64,000 bases of DNA from Lysinibacillus pakistanensis (GCA_001312325.1 BBDJ01000001.1:124001-188000), one strand, 5' to 3'. Positions 50,762 to 61,889 are shown, counted from the first letter of the stretch. A program made the numbers and translations. Notes: a model not told the origin generated them from the letters alone.

Positions 50762-51820
50762 ATGAAAAATAGAATAAATAATAAAAACAAGAAGCGCTCT
50801 AAAACTTCTTTAATTATAAAAGTTTCCCTTCTTCTTGTGGCTAGTTTACTAATTTGCGCATCAGCTTATGGTGTCTATATCACAAAGCAAGCGGAGCATG
50901 CAGCAAATTCAGCACATGAAGAATTAGAGGGTCGAGATGTTTCTACACTACGAGAAGAAAAAGTAGAGCCTGTGCATGATAATGTGTCCATCTTGTTTGT
51001 CGGCGTGGATGATAGTGAAAATCGAGGTCAAGGTTCTGATAACTCTCGTTCCGATGCTCTTATTTTAGCAACACTAAACAATAAAACTAAAACGATTAAA
51101 ATGTTAAGCATTCCTCGCGATTCATACGTTTTTATCCCAAAAGTAGGCTATGAGGATAAAATTACTCATGCTCATGCATACGGTGGCACACTGGCAACAA
51201 TCGATACAGTAGAAAAGCTATTAAATGTTCCTATCGATTATTATGTTCGTATGAATTTTAATGCCTTTATCGATGTGGTGGATGCATTAGGTGGCATCGA
51301 AGCGGAAGTTCCATATAAGCTACACGAAAAGGATGAATTCGACCGAAATTCTATTAATTTACAGCCTGGTCTACAACATTTAAATGGTAGCCAAGCTCTA
51401 GCTCTAGCTAGAACACGTAAGCAGGATAGTGATATTGAACGTGGCAAACGTCAGCAAGAAATATTAACAGCCATTATCAATAAAGTTGCTTCTGTTAGCT
51501 CCATTACAAAATACGATGATGTTATTAGAGCACTTGGTGATAACATGAAGACCAATATGACATTTACTGAAATGAAGTCATTCCTATCCTATTTAACACA
51601 AGGAAAGCCGCGTATTGATTCTTTAACATTAGATGGTGTTGATGATACGTCTACTGGTGTTTATTACTATCAATTAAATCAGCAATCGGTTGATGAAGTA
51701 TCTGAAATACTTAACAACCATCTTGATGCCAATAAAACGTCCTCTAGCTTGACGAATAATGATCATGATAAAGTAAACGCAGCTGGAGATGAGGAAGCAG
51801 TTAATAGAAACGCCCAATAA
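50762..51820 (+). CDS. LCP-family (LytR-CpsA-Psr) cell wall polymer ligase
   Basis: 352 residues, frame intact. A short cytoplasmic N-terminus rich in Lys/Asn, one membrane helix (SLIIKVSLLLVASLLICASA), then the extracellular LCP domain: VSILFVGVDD, SDALILATLN, MLSIPRDSYVFIP, ITHAHAYGG, and ALALARTRKQDSDIERGKRQ with the arginines that contact polyprenyl phosphate. Attaches teichoic or other polymers to peptidoglycan. ATG at 50762 after AGAGGAG; an upstream start at 50699 has no ribosome site. Next to tagO on the opposite strand, as tagU neighbours do in Bacillus. A terminator follows at 51830-51862. Confidence 0.9.
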   Translation: MKNRINNKNKKRSKTSLIIKVSLLLVASLLICASAYGVYITKQAEHAANSAHEELEGRDVSTLREEKVEPVHDNVSILFVGVDDSENRGQGSDNSRSDALILATLNNKTKTIKMLSIPRDSYVFIPKVGYEDKITHAHAYGGTLATIDTVEKLLNVPIDYYVRMNFNAFIDVVDALGGIEAEVPYKLHEKDEFDRNSINLQPGLQHLNGSQALALARTRKQDSDIERGKRQQEILTAIINKVASVSSITKYDDVIRALGDNMKTNMTFTEMKSFLSYLTQGKPRIDSLTLDGVDDTSTGVYYYQLNQQSVDEVSEILNNHLDANKTSSSLTNNDHDKVNAAGDEEAVNRNAQ

Positions 51821-51829
51821 CTAATAAGA

Positions 51830-51862
51830 GCCTTTCCACGATATTTTGTGGAAAGGCTTTTT
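51830..51862 (+). terminator. Rho-independent terminator after the LCP gene
   Basis: GCCTTTCCAC and GTGGAAAGGC pair perfectly with an 8-base loop, followed by five T. It lies 9 bases after the stop. Confidence 0.9.
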
Positions 51863-51937
51863 ATATGGGATACTTTGTTTTGTGTCGATTAATTGTATCT
51901 CGCTATCTTGGGTTATAGGGGCTTTGATTTTGGCAAT

Positions 51938-52170
51938 CTGAGTGGTTTTCATCACTTCCTGAGCGATATCATCCCACACCTGAGCGATTTTCATCTATCC
52001 CTGAGCAGTTTCCTCACCTACCCGAGCGATTTTCACTTGGTGCTGAGCAGTTTTCCTTACTACCTACCTGAGCAATTCCCTTCCAGACCTGAGCAATTTT
52101 CCTCACGCCTTGAAAATAACCCTTTAGAGCAATTTCCTTACACATCCCCGTGATTACTCCTGATCAATTT
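51938..52170. repeat. Degenerate 21-bp tandem repeat
   Basis: About eight copies starting at 51938, 51959, 51980, 52001, 52022, 52043, 52068 and 52089, spaced by exactly 21 bases except one 25-base step caused by a TACC duplication, and two or three weaker copies to about 52170. The consensus is CTGAGCRATTTTC followed by eight variable bases. Because 21 is a multiple of three a seven-residue protein repeat could be read (LSDFHLS-like), but there is no ribosome site or known protein, so I do not call a gene. It fills the gap between the LCP terminator and the tagO terminator. Confidence 0.8.
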
Positions 52171-52192
52171 CACAGATAGACCTTCGCTGTTT

Positions 52193-52232
52193 TTAAAAAA
52201 AAGCAACCACACATAAACATGTATGATTGCTT
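52193..52232 (-). terminator. Rho-independent terminator after tagO
   Basis: AAGCAATCATACAT with ATGTGTGGTTGCTT on the minus strand forms a 14-bp stem with two G-U pairs, followed by eight T. It lies 6 bases after the tagO stop. Confidence 0.85.
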
Positions 52233-52238
52233 AATATT

Positions 52239-53319
52239 TTATTTATTAAATATCCGAACAAAGTTCAGTAATGGTTTATAGTTTTTCCCTGCTAGTCCAA
52301 TGACTTCGACAAAGATTTCAAGAGCCGTTAAGATGACAGCGATTAGTAAAATAGCGCCCCATACTTTTGCCATGGAGAAAATGATGGCTGCTAAACCAAA
52401 CATCATTGCAATTCCATAAATAATTAGCACTGTTTGGCGATGTGTGAAGCCCATATCCAGTAAACGGTGATGTAAGTGTGATTTATCTGGATCAGACCAT
52501 TTCTTCTTCATCCGTACACGGCGAACAATTGCAAAGAATGTATCAGAAATTGGTACTCCCAAAATGATTACTGGAATAATCAAAGCCACGAATGCGACAT
52601 TTTTAAATCCAAGTAATGCAAGGACAGAAATCATAAATCCGAGGAACAGCGCTCCTGTGTCACCCATAAAGATTTTGGCAGGGTGGAAATTATAAAATAA
52701 AAAGCCGAATGATGCTACTGCTAATATAGCCGCAAGAACCAAAACAAACATATTGCTCATAATAAAGGCCATGATTGCTAATGTTATAAGGGCAATCGTT
52801 GAAACACCTGCAGCTAGACCGTCTAAGCCATCGATTAAATTTATAGCATTTGTAATGCCGACAATCCACAAAATTGTTAAAGGAATACTTAGTAATCCAA
52901 AATCTAAAACTCCGACGAATGGTAAGTTAATTGTGTCAATTTGAATACCACCCACAAAAATAATAATAAGTGCTGCTGCAAGTTGACCTAGCATTTTGGC
53001 CTTTGCAGAAATCTCACGCATATCATCTATAACACCTGTTATTACAATAATACAGGCACCAATTATGATTGCCAATAAACTATATTTACTAACATAATAT
53101 GGTATTACACCGTTTGAAGTTAAATAAGGATACAGTATGGCAACACCTATTAAAAAAAGCAAGGAAAATCGCCAATCCGCCAAGTCTTGGCATAATTCGT
53201 GCATGAACTTTTCGATAGTTTGGTGCATCAACCGCACCTATTCTGAACGCTAATCGTTTAACTAGTGGAGTTAACAATATGGAAGCAACAAATGCTACTA
53301 TTAAAGACACGTAAATCAT
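52239..53319 (-). CDS. tagO: TagO-type undecaprenyl-phosphate GlcNAc-1-phosphate transferase
   Basis: Starts wall teichoic acid and other secondary polymers by placing GlcNAc-1-P on the lipid carrier. About 360 residues with some ten membrane helices. VDAPNYRKVHARIMPRLGG is the N-terminal motif of the MraY/WecA family; NLIDGLDGLAAGVSTIAL and FMGDTGALFLGFMISVLAL hold the catalytic aspartates; SHLHHRLLDMGFTHRQ is the final cytoplasmic loop motif. ATG at 53317-53319 after GGAGGAG. The frame is broken at an A7 run near 53155, within a membrane segment. Divergent from secA2. Confidence 0.93.
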
Positions 53320-53542
53320 GTCTCTCCTCCTCAAAAAATAATCTACATTGGAATCCAAATTGATTATAGCACGAACCGGCAACGAAATATACTTTTTCTA
53401 TTTATTTTCCACCAATTCACAAAAATTATTCTTCCTTTTAGTATGGTAGATTACTGTATGTCAAATGTAGTCACCATTCGTAAAATTTGATAGAATAATG
53501 AAGTGTCTAGCATTTAGACAACCTAAAAGGAGCGTATATTTC

Positions 53543-55911
53543 ATGTTCTCAATTTTTAAACGTAACGATGAGCAAACTAGTGCTCGTCAATTAAAACGCT
53601 ACTATAAAATAGTAGATCAAATTAATAATCTTGAAGAAAAATATGTCAACAAGTCAGATGCAGAATTAAAAGAAATGACTTTTGTTTTCAAGAATCGTTT
53701 AGAACAAGGCGAACCGATTACATCAATCATCCCAGAGGCATTTGCTGTTGTACGCGAAGCCTCAAAACGTGTATTAGGTATGCGTCATTTCGATGTACAA
53801 CTTATTGGTGGCCTTGTTTTAACGGAAGGCAATATTGCAGAAATGCCTACAGGTGAAGGTAAGACGCTTGTCGCCTCCCTTCCTTCCTATGTACGAGCAC
53901 TAGAAGGAAAAGGTGTTCATGTCATCACCGTGAATGATTATTTGGCGAAGCGCGACTATGAACTAGTTGGCCAAATTCATCGATACCTTGGCCTATCAGT
54001 TGGTTTAAACGTTCCAATGATGGAGCCAGATGCAAAAAAAAGAAGCATATAATGCAGATATCACTTATGGAGTCGGGACTGAATTTGGCTTTGACTACTT
54101 ACGTGACAACATGGCTCATAGCTTAGCAGAGAAAGTTCAACGTCCTTATCATTTTGCCATTATTGATGAAGTAGATAGTGTACTAATTGATGAGGCAAAA
54201 ACGCCACTCATTATTGCTGGAAAAATGGCTGCGAATGATGAACTACATCGTATTGCCTCTATGCTTGCGAAACGTTTCAAAGCTGAAGTAGATTATGATT
54301 TTGATGATGAAACAAAGGCTACTTCATTAACAGACAAGGGCATTGAGAAGGTTGAGGCTGCCTTCAATGTTGATAATTTATATGATCTTGAACACCAAAC
54401 ACTTTATCATTATGTTATCCAAGCTGTGCGTGCTCATGTCATGTTCAAGCGTGATGTTGATTATATTGTTAAAGATGACAAAATCGAGCTTGTAGATATG
54501 TTCACTGGCCGTATTTTAGAAGGTCGCTCGCTTTCTGATGGCTTACATCAGGCCATTGAAGCGAAAGAAGGTGTGACGATTACTGAAGAAAACAAAGCAC
54601 AAGCACAAATAACGATTCAAAACTATTTCCGCATGTATCCGAAGCTTTCTGGGATGACGGGTACGGCGAAAACACAAGAAAAAGAAATACGAGAAGTGTA
54701 CGGCATGGAAGTTATTCAAATTCCTACAAACCGTCCACGCCAACGTGTCGATAAGCCTGATATTATATTTAGCACACAAGAAGCGAAATATAAGTACGTG
54801 GCAGCTGAAGCAAAACAACGCCATGAGAAGGGACAACCTGTCTTAATTGGTACAACATCTATTTTACAGTCTGAAACAGTTGCTGATTACTTGAAAAAAA
54901 GAAGGCTTATCATTCCAATTGCTGAACGCAAAAACAGTTGAGCAAGAGGTTGAACTTATTTCTCAAGCAGGGCAAAAAGGACGTATTACAGTAGCGACAA
55001 ATATGGCCGGACGTGGTACAGATATTGTGCTAGGTGAAGAAGTACATGAGCTTGGCGGCTTATATGTTATCGGTACTGAAAAGCATGAAAGCCGTCGTGT
55101 AGATAATCAGCTTCGTGGTCGCTCAGGTCGTCAAGGTGATGTTGGTGAAAGCCGCTTCATTCTCTCTATTGAAGATGATATGTTCCGACGTTACGCAAAA
55201 GAAGAGGTTGAAAAATTCTCTGCAAAAATGGTTGTTGATGAAAAAGGGATTATCCAAAACAAAGATGTACAAGAGCTTATTAACCGCACACAACGAATTG
55301 TTGAAGGCTCCCAATACGGAATGCGAGAATACAATTTAAAATTGGATGATGTTATAAATGATCAGCGTACAGTTATTTATGGTCTACGTGACAAAATTTT
55401 AGCTGGCGAGGATTTATTAGAGCAATTGAAGCAAATGTTCTACGAAACAGTAGATTTTGCAGTACGTGATGCTTCACCAGAGGAATTACCTTCAACTGAA
55501 TGGGATTATGATGGTATGGAAAAAACATTAAACAGTTTATTCCTTACACCTATCACAATCGATAGAGAGGTTGGAAAGGTGATCCCAATTTTAGATTCAC
55601 TACAAAAACCTGTAGATGAGCTAACAGCAAAAATGGAAAAATTCGCAGAAAACGACCGAGTTATTGCAATCATTCCTCAAGTAATGCTGAGTTATTTAGA
55701 TAGTGGCTGGGTAAAACATTTAGAGGCAATGGCACACTTAAAAGAAGGTATTGGTTTACGCCATTACCAACAAGAAGATCCTATGCGTATCTACCAGCGT
55801 GAAGGTTTAGAGCTATTCGCTAAAAACTTCCAAGAATTGCGTCGTTCTATAATTATTGAAATCACAGGCTTTATGAAAATGATTGAAGCTGAACAGGAGG
55901 TACAACAATAA
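53543..55911 (+). CDS. secA2: SecA2, accessory secretion ATPase
   Basis: Second SecA, about 788 residues, lacking the C-terminal SEC-C zinc motif of the main Sec[21 protein letters not shown] is Walker [19 protein letters not shown] the DEAD box, and [20 protein letters not shown] the helicase motif. In Bacillus anthracis SecA2 exports the S-layer proteins together with SlaP. ATG at 53543 after AAAAGGAGCG. Its stop overlaps the slaP start by one base. Frame breaks near 54036 (A8 where seven are needed) and near 54898 (A7 where six are needed). Points to an S-layer or other SecA2-dependent surface protein. Confidence 0.92.
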
Positions 55912-56813
55912 TGGGTCTATTCTCATTCTTTAAAAAGTCCGATAAGCTTGGACAAGAAAATACAATTGATTCTAAAGATTTACTAGAAAATATTAAGGTA
56001 GAAAATACGGACGATGATCGAGATGTTGAAACGAAATTGTCATTTCATCCAGATTGGGATGTTCCGCAAGAGCAGAAATATATCTTTAACTTCCTAGCAA
56101 ATGAGCTGGAGCCGTTAAAGCCTAACCAATTATCTCTTTCTTCTATTAGTATTGATCCAGACCCACGTACTGGGAAATGGTTAGTACGGGCATTTTTCCG
56201 CTCTTCATTAGCTGAAGAAATTGAGCTAGGTGAAATTGAGCTATTCATTATGGATAAAAATGATGAGCTAGTAGCAACGAAAAGATTCGACTTTAAGGCA
56301 CTGGGTACAATCCCTGCTGAAAGTGCTCGCCCATGGGTATTTGAATTTGAAAAATCAACAATTAAAGTCGATGAAATACCTGAAGAAGGCTGGAAATTAG
56401 CTTTTAATCTAGTATCATTACGTGAACATCAGCTAGAATTAGACCCAACATGGGAAAAACAATTGCCAGATGCACAAAAAGAAGAGCTTGCTAAAATCGT
56501 CAAAACATTGCCAAAGCTAGGCGAAACAGAAGTCAATTTTACTGGACTCCAAGCCAAGTTTGCTAACAACGGAAGTTTAAACGTCTCTATCTTTATTCGT
56601 AATGGCCATAGTAAAGCTATTAATCTTGAACAGCTTCCTTTAGAAATAATTGATGCAAGGGGTAAACAAATCGCTAAAGGCTCCTTTAATATGGACCCTG
56701 TTTTAACTGTTCAGCCTAACTCTACAAAACCGTGGACATTCATTTTCCCACCACAGCTAGTCAATCCAAAAGGTGCAGATCTTTCTCGCTGGACAGCACG
56801 CGTAACGCAATAA
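55911..56813 (+). CDS. slaP: SlaP-like accessory Sec S-layer assembly protein
   Basis: 300 residues, frame intact. [15 protein letters not shown] at the start, no signal peptide, two similar beta-rich halves (LSLSSISIDPDPRTGKWLVR with KRFDFKALGTIPAESARPWV, and GLQAKFANNGSLNVSIFIRN with GSFNMDPVLTVQPNSTKPWT). This fits the accessory Sec S-layer assembly protein described in B. anthracis. ATG at 55911 overlaps the secA2 TAA, with GGAGG upstream, so the genes are co-translated. It probably escorts S-layer precursors to SecA2 in the cytoplasm. Confidence 0.88.
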   Translation: MGLFSFFKKSDKLGQENTIDSKDLLENIKVENTDDDRDVETKLSFHPDWDVPQEQKYIFNFLANELEPLKPNQLSLSSISIDPDPRTGKWLVRAFFRSSLAEEIELGEIELFIMDKNDELVATKRFDFKALGTIPAESARPWVFEFEKSTIKVDEIPEEGWKLAFNLVSLREHQLELDPTWEKQLPDAQKEELAKIVKTLPKLGETEVNFTGLQAKFANNGSLNVSIFIRNGHSKAINLEQLPLEIIDARGKQIAKGSFNMDPVLTVQPNSTKPWTFIFPPQLVNPKGADLSRWTARVTQ

Positions 56814-56820
56814 AAAGCAA

Positions 56821-56860
56821 AAATCCTCTTATTCTTTCAGCAAAGAATAAGAGGATTTTT
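56821..56860. terminator. Bidirectional terminator between slaP and the NlpC/P60 gene
   Basis: ATCCTCTTATTCTTT pairs with AAAGAATAAGAGGAT with a 4-base loop, with A and T runs on either side. It serves both converging genes. Confidence 0.9.
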
Positions 56861-57777
56861 TTACTTCAATAGATCAAATCGTTTATAAGCAACCAATCTG
56901 CTAGACCAGTAAGAGTATGTCACATCAGAAATTTCAACTCCATCTGTTCCTGCATGGACAAATTTATTATCCCCAAGATAAATACCCATATGGGATATTC
57001 CTTCTTTATATGTGTTCTCAAAAAATACTAAATCTCCAGCTACTGGGGTCTTAACATGCGATGTATTTCCAAAAAAAATACCCTTCACTACTATCTCTTC
57101 CAATTTTTAACCCACTTTGATTAAAAGCATAGAAAATAAATCCACTACAGTCAAGCCCCTCAGGAGTGTTACCACCGTAAAGATAAGGTGTCCCTACCAA
57201 CAAATTAGCTACCTCAATTGTTTTCTTATAGATAGCTTGTCCACTCAATGTTGGATCCTTTGTCGTTACCTTTGAAGGCGCTCCCGTATTTGAAGTCACA
57301 TTATTATGTATTGTTTCACCCTCAGGGATGGATGCAACAGGAGACACCTTTAATACTTGTCCAATGTAAATAGCATCTGTTGTTAATTCGTTCCAATCCT
57401 TTAGCTCTTTTAATGTCACATTATATTGCTTAGCAATTTTTGATAATGTGTCACCTTTAACGACCGTGTAGGAAGTACTAATTGGCTTTGATGGTGTTAC
57501 TGGTTTTGTTGTCGATGTCGATGGATTTGATGGTTTCACTTCTTGATTCGAAGGTTGCTTTGTAACCTCTAGTTTTTGGGCTACATAAATCGTATCCTTC
57601 GTTAAATTATTCCATGTTTTGATATCTTGTATCGTTACTTGATGGTTTTGGGCGATTTTAGATAGGGTATCTCCTTTTTGTACAGTATAGGTTGCTGCTT
57701 CTGCAGTCTGTAATGCGAAAAATGAAGTAGCGATAGTACTTAAAGCAATGATTCTCCACTTTTTTTGATTTTTGCAT
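56861..57777 (-). CDS. LysM and NlpC/P60 cell wall hydrolase
   Basis: About 305 residues, secreted. The start is ATG at 57775-57777 with GGAGGCAATTGGGT upstream; with one fewer A near 57765 it gives a signal peptide ending at TAEAA. Two LysM domains follow (YTVQKGDTLSKIAQ at about 30, YTVVKGDTLSKIAKQYNVTL at about 110) joined by a Pro/Ser/Thr linker, then an NlpC/P60 domain with the catalytic cysteine in EGLDCSGFIFYAF and the histidine in ISHMGIYLG. A second break lies near 57073. Probably a DL-endopeptidase that cuts peptidoglycan stems. Confidence 0.9.
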
Positions 57778-58027
57778 ACCCAATTGCCTCCGTTCATGCT
57801 AAAATAATTCCTTGTGTGTCTATCATACTAGATATTTAATTGTTCAGAAATCGGAAATACTGACTATTTTTCAAACAATCTATCAAACTTATAGGAAATG
57901 ACAGATTCCGACTATATTACAATAGTATTATAATTGCAAGATTAGACTGCATATGGTAACATACACTTCTGTATTTAAAATTTTTAGAAAGTTTTATTTT
58001 TTCAATTTTAAAGGAGTTTTAAATTTT

Positions 58028-59348
58028 ATGAAAAACATCATGCTTTTCATCAAAGAAAATTTAGCAGTAGGTTTACTTCTATTTGCCTTGTTCTTAGGAG
58101 CTGGGAATATAATTTTTCCACCGTTATTAGGTCAACAGGCTGGTGAGCATATCCTAACAGCAATGATTGGATTTTTAATAACAGGTGTTGGTTTACCTTT
58201 ACTTGCAATAGTAGCTGTAGCAAAAGCGGGTGGCGACTTACAATTGCTCGCTAACCGTGTGAGCCCTACATTTGGCATTATTTTTACGTCCATTGTTTAT
58301 TTAGCGATTGGACCATTTTTCGCTGTTCCACGGACAGGATCCGTATCGTATGAAATAGGGATTGTCCCTTTTCTTCCAGAAGGAGCAACAGATCATTGGG
58401 CACCGCTATTCATTACCTCTGTCTTATTTTTTGCATTAATACTCTATTTAGCCATCAATCCTTCAAAGCTTGTAGATCGAGTAGGGAAAATACTAACACC
58501 AGCACTCTTGGCTGTTATTTTATTATTAGCAGTTAAAAGCTTTATTTCGCCAATGGGTGAAGCAGGCAATGCTGTTGGAAAATACACAGTAACCCCTTTT
58601 GCTGAAGGCTTTGTACAAGGTTATTTAACAATGGATGTACTAAGTGCGCTTGTTTTCGGTATCGTTATCTTACAAGCATTGCAGGGCATGGGTATGTACG
58701 ATAGAAGAAAGCAGGTCAATACAACAGTATTTGCAGGCGTTGTAGCTGCTCTTGGTTTATCATTTGTTTACATCTCACTTGGCCATATTGGAAACACCAG
58801 TATTGATGCAATCGGCGCCTTAGATAATGGCGGAAATATTATTGCAAAATCAGCAGAAGCACTATTTGGCAGATTAGGAAACGTAATTCTATCTATTACT
58901 ATTTTACTAGCCTGTATATCGACAGCGGTAGGTTTACTTACTGCAAATGCTCAATATTTTAACAAGTTATTCCCAAGAATCTCATATAAAACATTCCTAA
59001 TCGTTTTCACTATTTTTAGTACAGCAATTACAAACGTTGGTCTTTCCACAATTATTAGTGCATCTCTGCCAGTTTTATTAATGATCTATCCATTGGCTAT
59101 GGTGTTAATGGTATTATCACTTTTCGATAACTTCTTTAAAGGTGGACAAATTGTTTACATTCTAGCATTAATTCCAACATTTTTTTGTTAGCTTGTATGA
59201 TGGTTTCAAGGAAATGGATATAAAAATATCACTATACGAGAGAATCTTAAAAATTCTACCTTTGTATGAGCAAAATCTTGGATGGCTTGTACCCGCATTA
59301 ATAGGTGCTCTTATCGGTTTAATAATTCATAAAATTCTTAAAAAATAG
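58028..59348 (+). CDS. brnQ: BrnQ-type branched-chain amino acid transporter
   Basis: LIVCS-family sodium-dependent carrier, about 440 residues, about 12 membrane helices. LFLGAGNIIFPPLLGQQAGE is the family motif, followed by FFAVPRTGSVSYEIG and LACISTAVGLLTANAQYF. ATG at 58028 after AAAGGAGTTTT. The frame is broken near 59182 at a T7 run; six restore PTFFVSLYDGFKEMD and the C-terminal helix ending GLIIHKILKK. Stop at 59346-59348. Monocistronic as far as can be seen, no terminator found in the 92 bases before the next gene. Confidence 0.9.
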
Positions 59349-59440
59349 AATCTCTCTCCCGTACTACTAAAATGCCTCTTTCCTATTCGCGGTTATATGG
59401 AAATTCATGTATACTAATAGTATTAGAAAAGAGGTGTCCT

Positions 59441-60830
59441 ATGAAAAAAATAGTGTGGTCTTTCATATTTATGCTAAGTTTTTTTCATCATTCCATTTGC
59501 CAACACGCAAGCCGCTAGCAATGAACAACCGCTTGTCAAGGAAATCAAAGAAATTATTAAAGAAAATTATGTTGGTACGATTAAAGGTGATTTGCAAAAC
59601 GCAAAAACAATTCCCGAAATGATTGATATGTTAGACCCTTATTCCACGTATTTTACGAAACAGGAATTTGAAGAATTTATGAATAGCATTAACCTAGCAA
59701 CAATTGGTATTGGCGTTATCATTGAGGAACATGAGGATGGTATTCATATTTTACAGGTAATTGACAATAGTGGTGCTTCTGATGCTGGTGTTATCGCTGG
59801 TGACATCATTACCGAAATTAACGGTCAATCTATCGTAGGACGCTCTACCCAAGAAGCCTCATCCCTATTAGTTGGCGATGAAGGTACTAAGGTCGATATC
59901 ACATTGCAAAATGCAGATGGCAAGACTTCTACAAAATCTATTACAAGAAAAAAAATTCACCCTACCGAATGTGGAATCGGAATTATTATTCGGAGATGTT
60001 GGTTATATTGCCATGTCTTCTTTCTCAGAGGACGGGGCTAAACTTGTAAAAGATGCACTTATTCAATTAAAGCAGCGTGGTGCGACTTCCTTTATATTAG
60101 ATTTACAAAACAATGGTGGTGGCTATGTAGAAACGGCCGAGGAAATTACGGGCCTTTTCTCAAATGCAAAAATCGCCTATTTACTTGAGGAAGCACATGC
60201 CTCTTATGAAGTTCGAGCAGTCCGCCAAAACGAAAAGTTTCCTGCTAATACACGTATTTTAGTTAATCGTTATAGTGCAAGTGCTTCTGAGATGCTAGCC
60301 GCTTCTTTACAAGATCAACAAGCTGTTATTTTGTATGGGGAAACAACCTATGGAAAAGGAGCTATGCAAGGCTTTTTTTGAACTTCACGATGGTAGCTAT
60401 TTAAAGCTGACTGTAGGGAAATTTACAGGTCCTTTAGGTCAAACAATAAATGAAGTAGGGGTCAAGCCAAACATCACGACAAAGACAGCACCTATTTTCC
60501 AGGCTCATTATGATGCACTAAAGGAACAATATAAGGATTACAAAGAGCTTACAAGCTTAAAAAAATGTAGCAAATACTAAAACATTTACGGTGAAATTTT
60601 CACAAGCGCTCACGTCTAAAATCGCTGATGGCAGTGTACAACTTGTTGCTTTAGGTGGTGCTGAGGTACCGACCAATACTAAGGTTGATGGCCATTCATT
60701 ACTTGTAACGCCATCCCAACCACTAAACAGCGGACAAGAATATATGCTTCTTGTACATCCGTCTGTTCAGCAGCAAACAGGCAGTAAGCTTCAAAAAGGT
60801 ATATACTTGCATATTTCAGTGAAAAACTAA
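59441..60830 (+). CDS. S41-family (CtpA-like) C-terminal processing protease
   Basis: About 462 residues, secreted. Signal peptide MKKIVWSFIFMLSFF... with probable cut near NTQAAS, a PDZ domain (IGIGVIIEEHEDGIHILQVI, GDIITEINGQS), then the protease domain with catalytic serine in VNRYSASASEMLAASLQD and lysine in TTYGKGAMQGF, and a C-terminal beta-rich extension of about 85 residues (FTVKFSQALTSKIADGSVQL) like a bacterial Ig or SLH-associated domain. ATG at 59441 after AAGAGGTG. Frame breaks near 59487, 59955, 60377 and 60565. Confidence 0.87.
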
Positions 60831-60832
60831 AA

Positions 60833-60872
60833 AATCCACCTCATCTCTTTTTATAGATGAGGCGGATTTTTT
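60833..60872 (+). terminator. Rho-independent terminator after the S41 protease
   Basis: AATCCACCTCATCT pairs with AGATGAGGCGGATT with one mismatch, followed by six T. Confidence 0.88.
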
Positions 60873-60893
60873 ATGTATTTCCAGAATAATCTC

Positions 60894-61473
60894 TCAAAAA
60901 TAATATAAATGAATCACATCTTTTGCTAAATCAACTGGCTGTTTTTTTTGTTCAAACAAATGGGTGACTATTAACCGCTCTAAAGACCCCACAAAACTAT
61001 CTACCATTATTAGACTATCAACTCTATAAGATTGTAATATATGAATACAATCATGTAGATTTATAAGATGAAGAAAATGCTCTGAAAGTTGAGATTTAAC
61101 TAAATGTGACTGGGTCGATTCTAAAAAGCCTATTTTCGTTAAAGTTGGATTTTCGATTATGTAGATGAAGAGCAGCGTTATTTTTTTGTTCTAATGCTCT
61201 TATAAAGCCTGCGAATCCCTTTTCAACTTGCTCTGATGATTTATTCATGATTTGATCAAATTCATACAAAAATCTTCTATTCAGATCGTTATAGAGAGAA
61301 TCCTTACTTTCAAAATATAAATAAAAAGTAGGCTGTGTGACATTGGCTGCTTTTACAATATCACTTATTTTTGTCTCATGATAACCTTTCATAGAAAATA
61401 GCTCCATCGCTTTTTCAAGCAATAATTGTTTACTCCGTTCACCATTCGAATTAATCTTTCTACCTCTTGCCAT
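60894..61473 (-). CDS. TetR/AcrR-family transcriptional regulator
   Basis: About 192 residues. The N-terminal HTH (LEKAMELFSMKGYHETKISD, IVKAANVTQPTFYLYFESK) is typical. ATG at 61471-61473 after AAGGTGG. The written frame ends at 61096 because of an A7 run near 61183; with six A the ligand domain continues (LLFIYIIENPTLTKIGFLES through DAKDVIHLYYF-like end) to a TGA at 60894-60896, making a normal-length regulator. No target gene is obvious; it stands alone between the S41 gene and a dispersed repeat. Confidence 0.85.
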
Positions 61474-61585
61474 GCTTTCCACCTTATCTTTATTTGTGTA
61501 GATATATTCTTTTAGCAATATTACATATATGCCCTATTTTAAATACAAACTTCTTTGAATGTTCGCAAAATATCCGTGACACTGG

Positions 61586-61779
61586 ATCAATTTCGCCTTG
61601 GCGTAATTGCGTCCGGATTTTGAATTATGCGCGCACAATTCATTCCTTTGAAAATCCGTGACATCCGCCGGAGGCTTTATCTTCATTCAGTAGGTGTTTG
61701 GTCATCCACTGAAAAGGAAATAAAACCGCATTCATCTCACCACCTGAAGAGGTGGGTATCTTCTGCTGAATGGAGATAA
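61586..61779. repeat. Dispersed intergenic repeat, full copy 3
   Basis: Same three blocks as at 45778-46018, here without the extra 60 bases. Block 1 at 61586-61629 and block 2 at 61639-61684 are nearly identical to copy 2; block 3 at 61672-61779 starts TTTATCTTCATTCAG and ends CTGAATGGAGATAAA, an inverted repeat with one mismatch. It lies between the TetR start and the flippase terminator; the rest of 61474-61936 holds nothing else I recognise. Confidence 0.85.
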
Positions 61780-61889
61780 AATTAATTATAATACAGACCC
61801 TATTTTTTTACTATAAAACATTATGAATATGACAATTTTTTAGAACACTGATTAATAAGTATAGAGGATAAGCTTTTTAATAAAAACCA

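Noticed and set aside
51893..52153. Open frame of 86 codons across the 21-bp repeat
   Set aside because: No ribosome site, no known protein, and the frame is only a by-product of the repeat period being a multiple of three.
51938..52170. CRISPR array
   Set aside because: Repeat unit of about 13 bases with 8-base variable parts is too short, the repeats are degenerate, and no cas gene is present.
54543..54836. Minus-strand frame opposite secA2
   Set aside because: Antisense shadow, no support.
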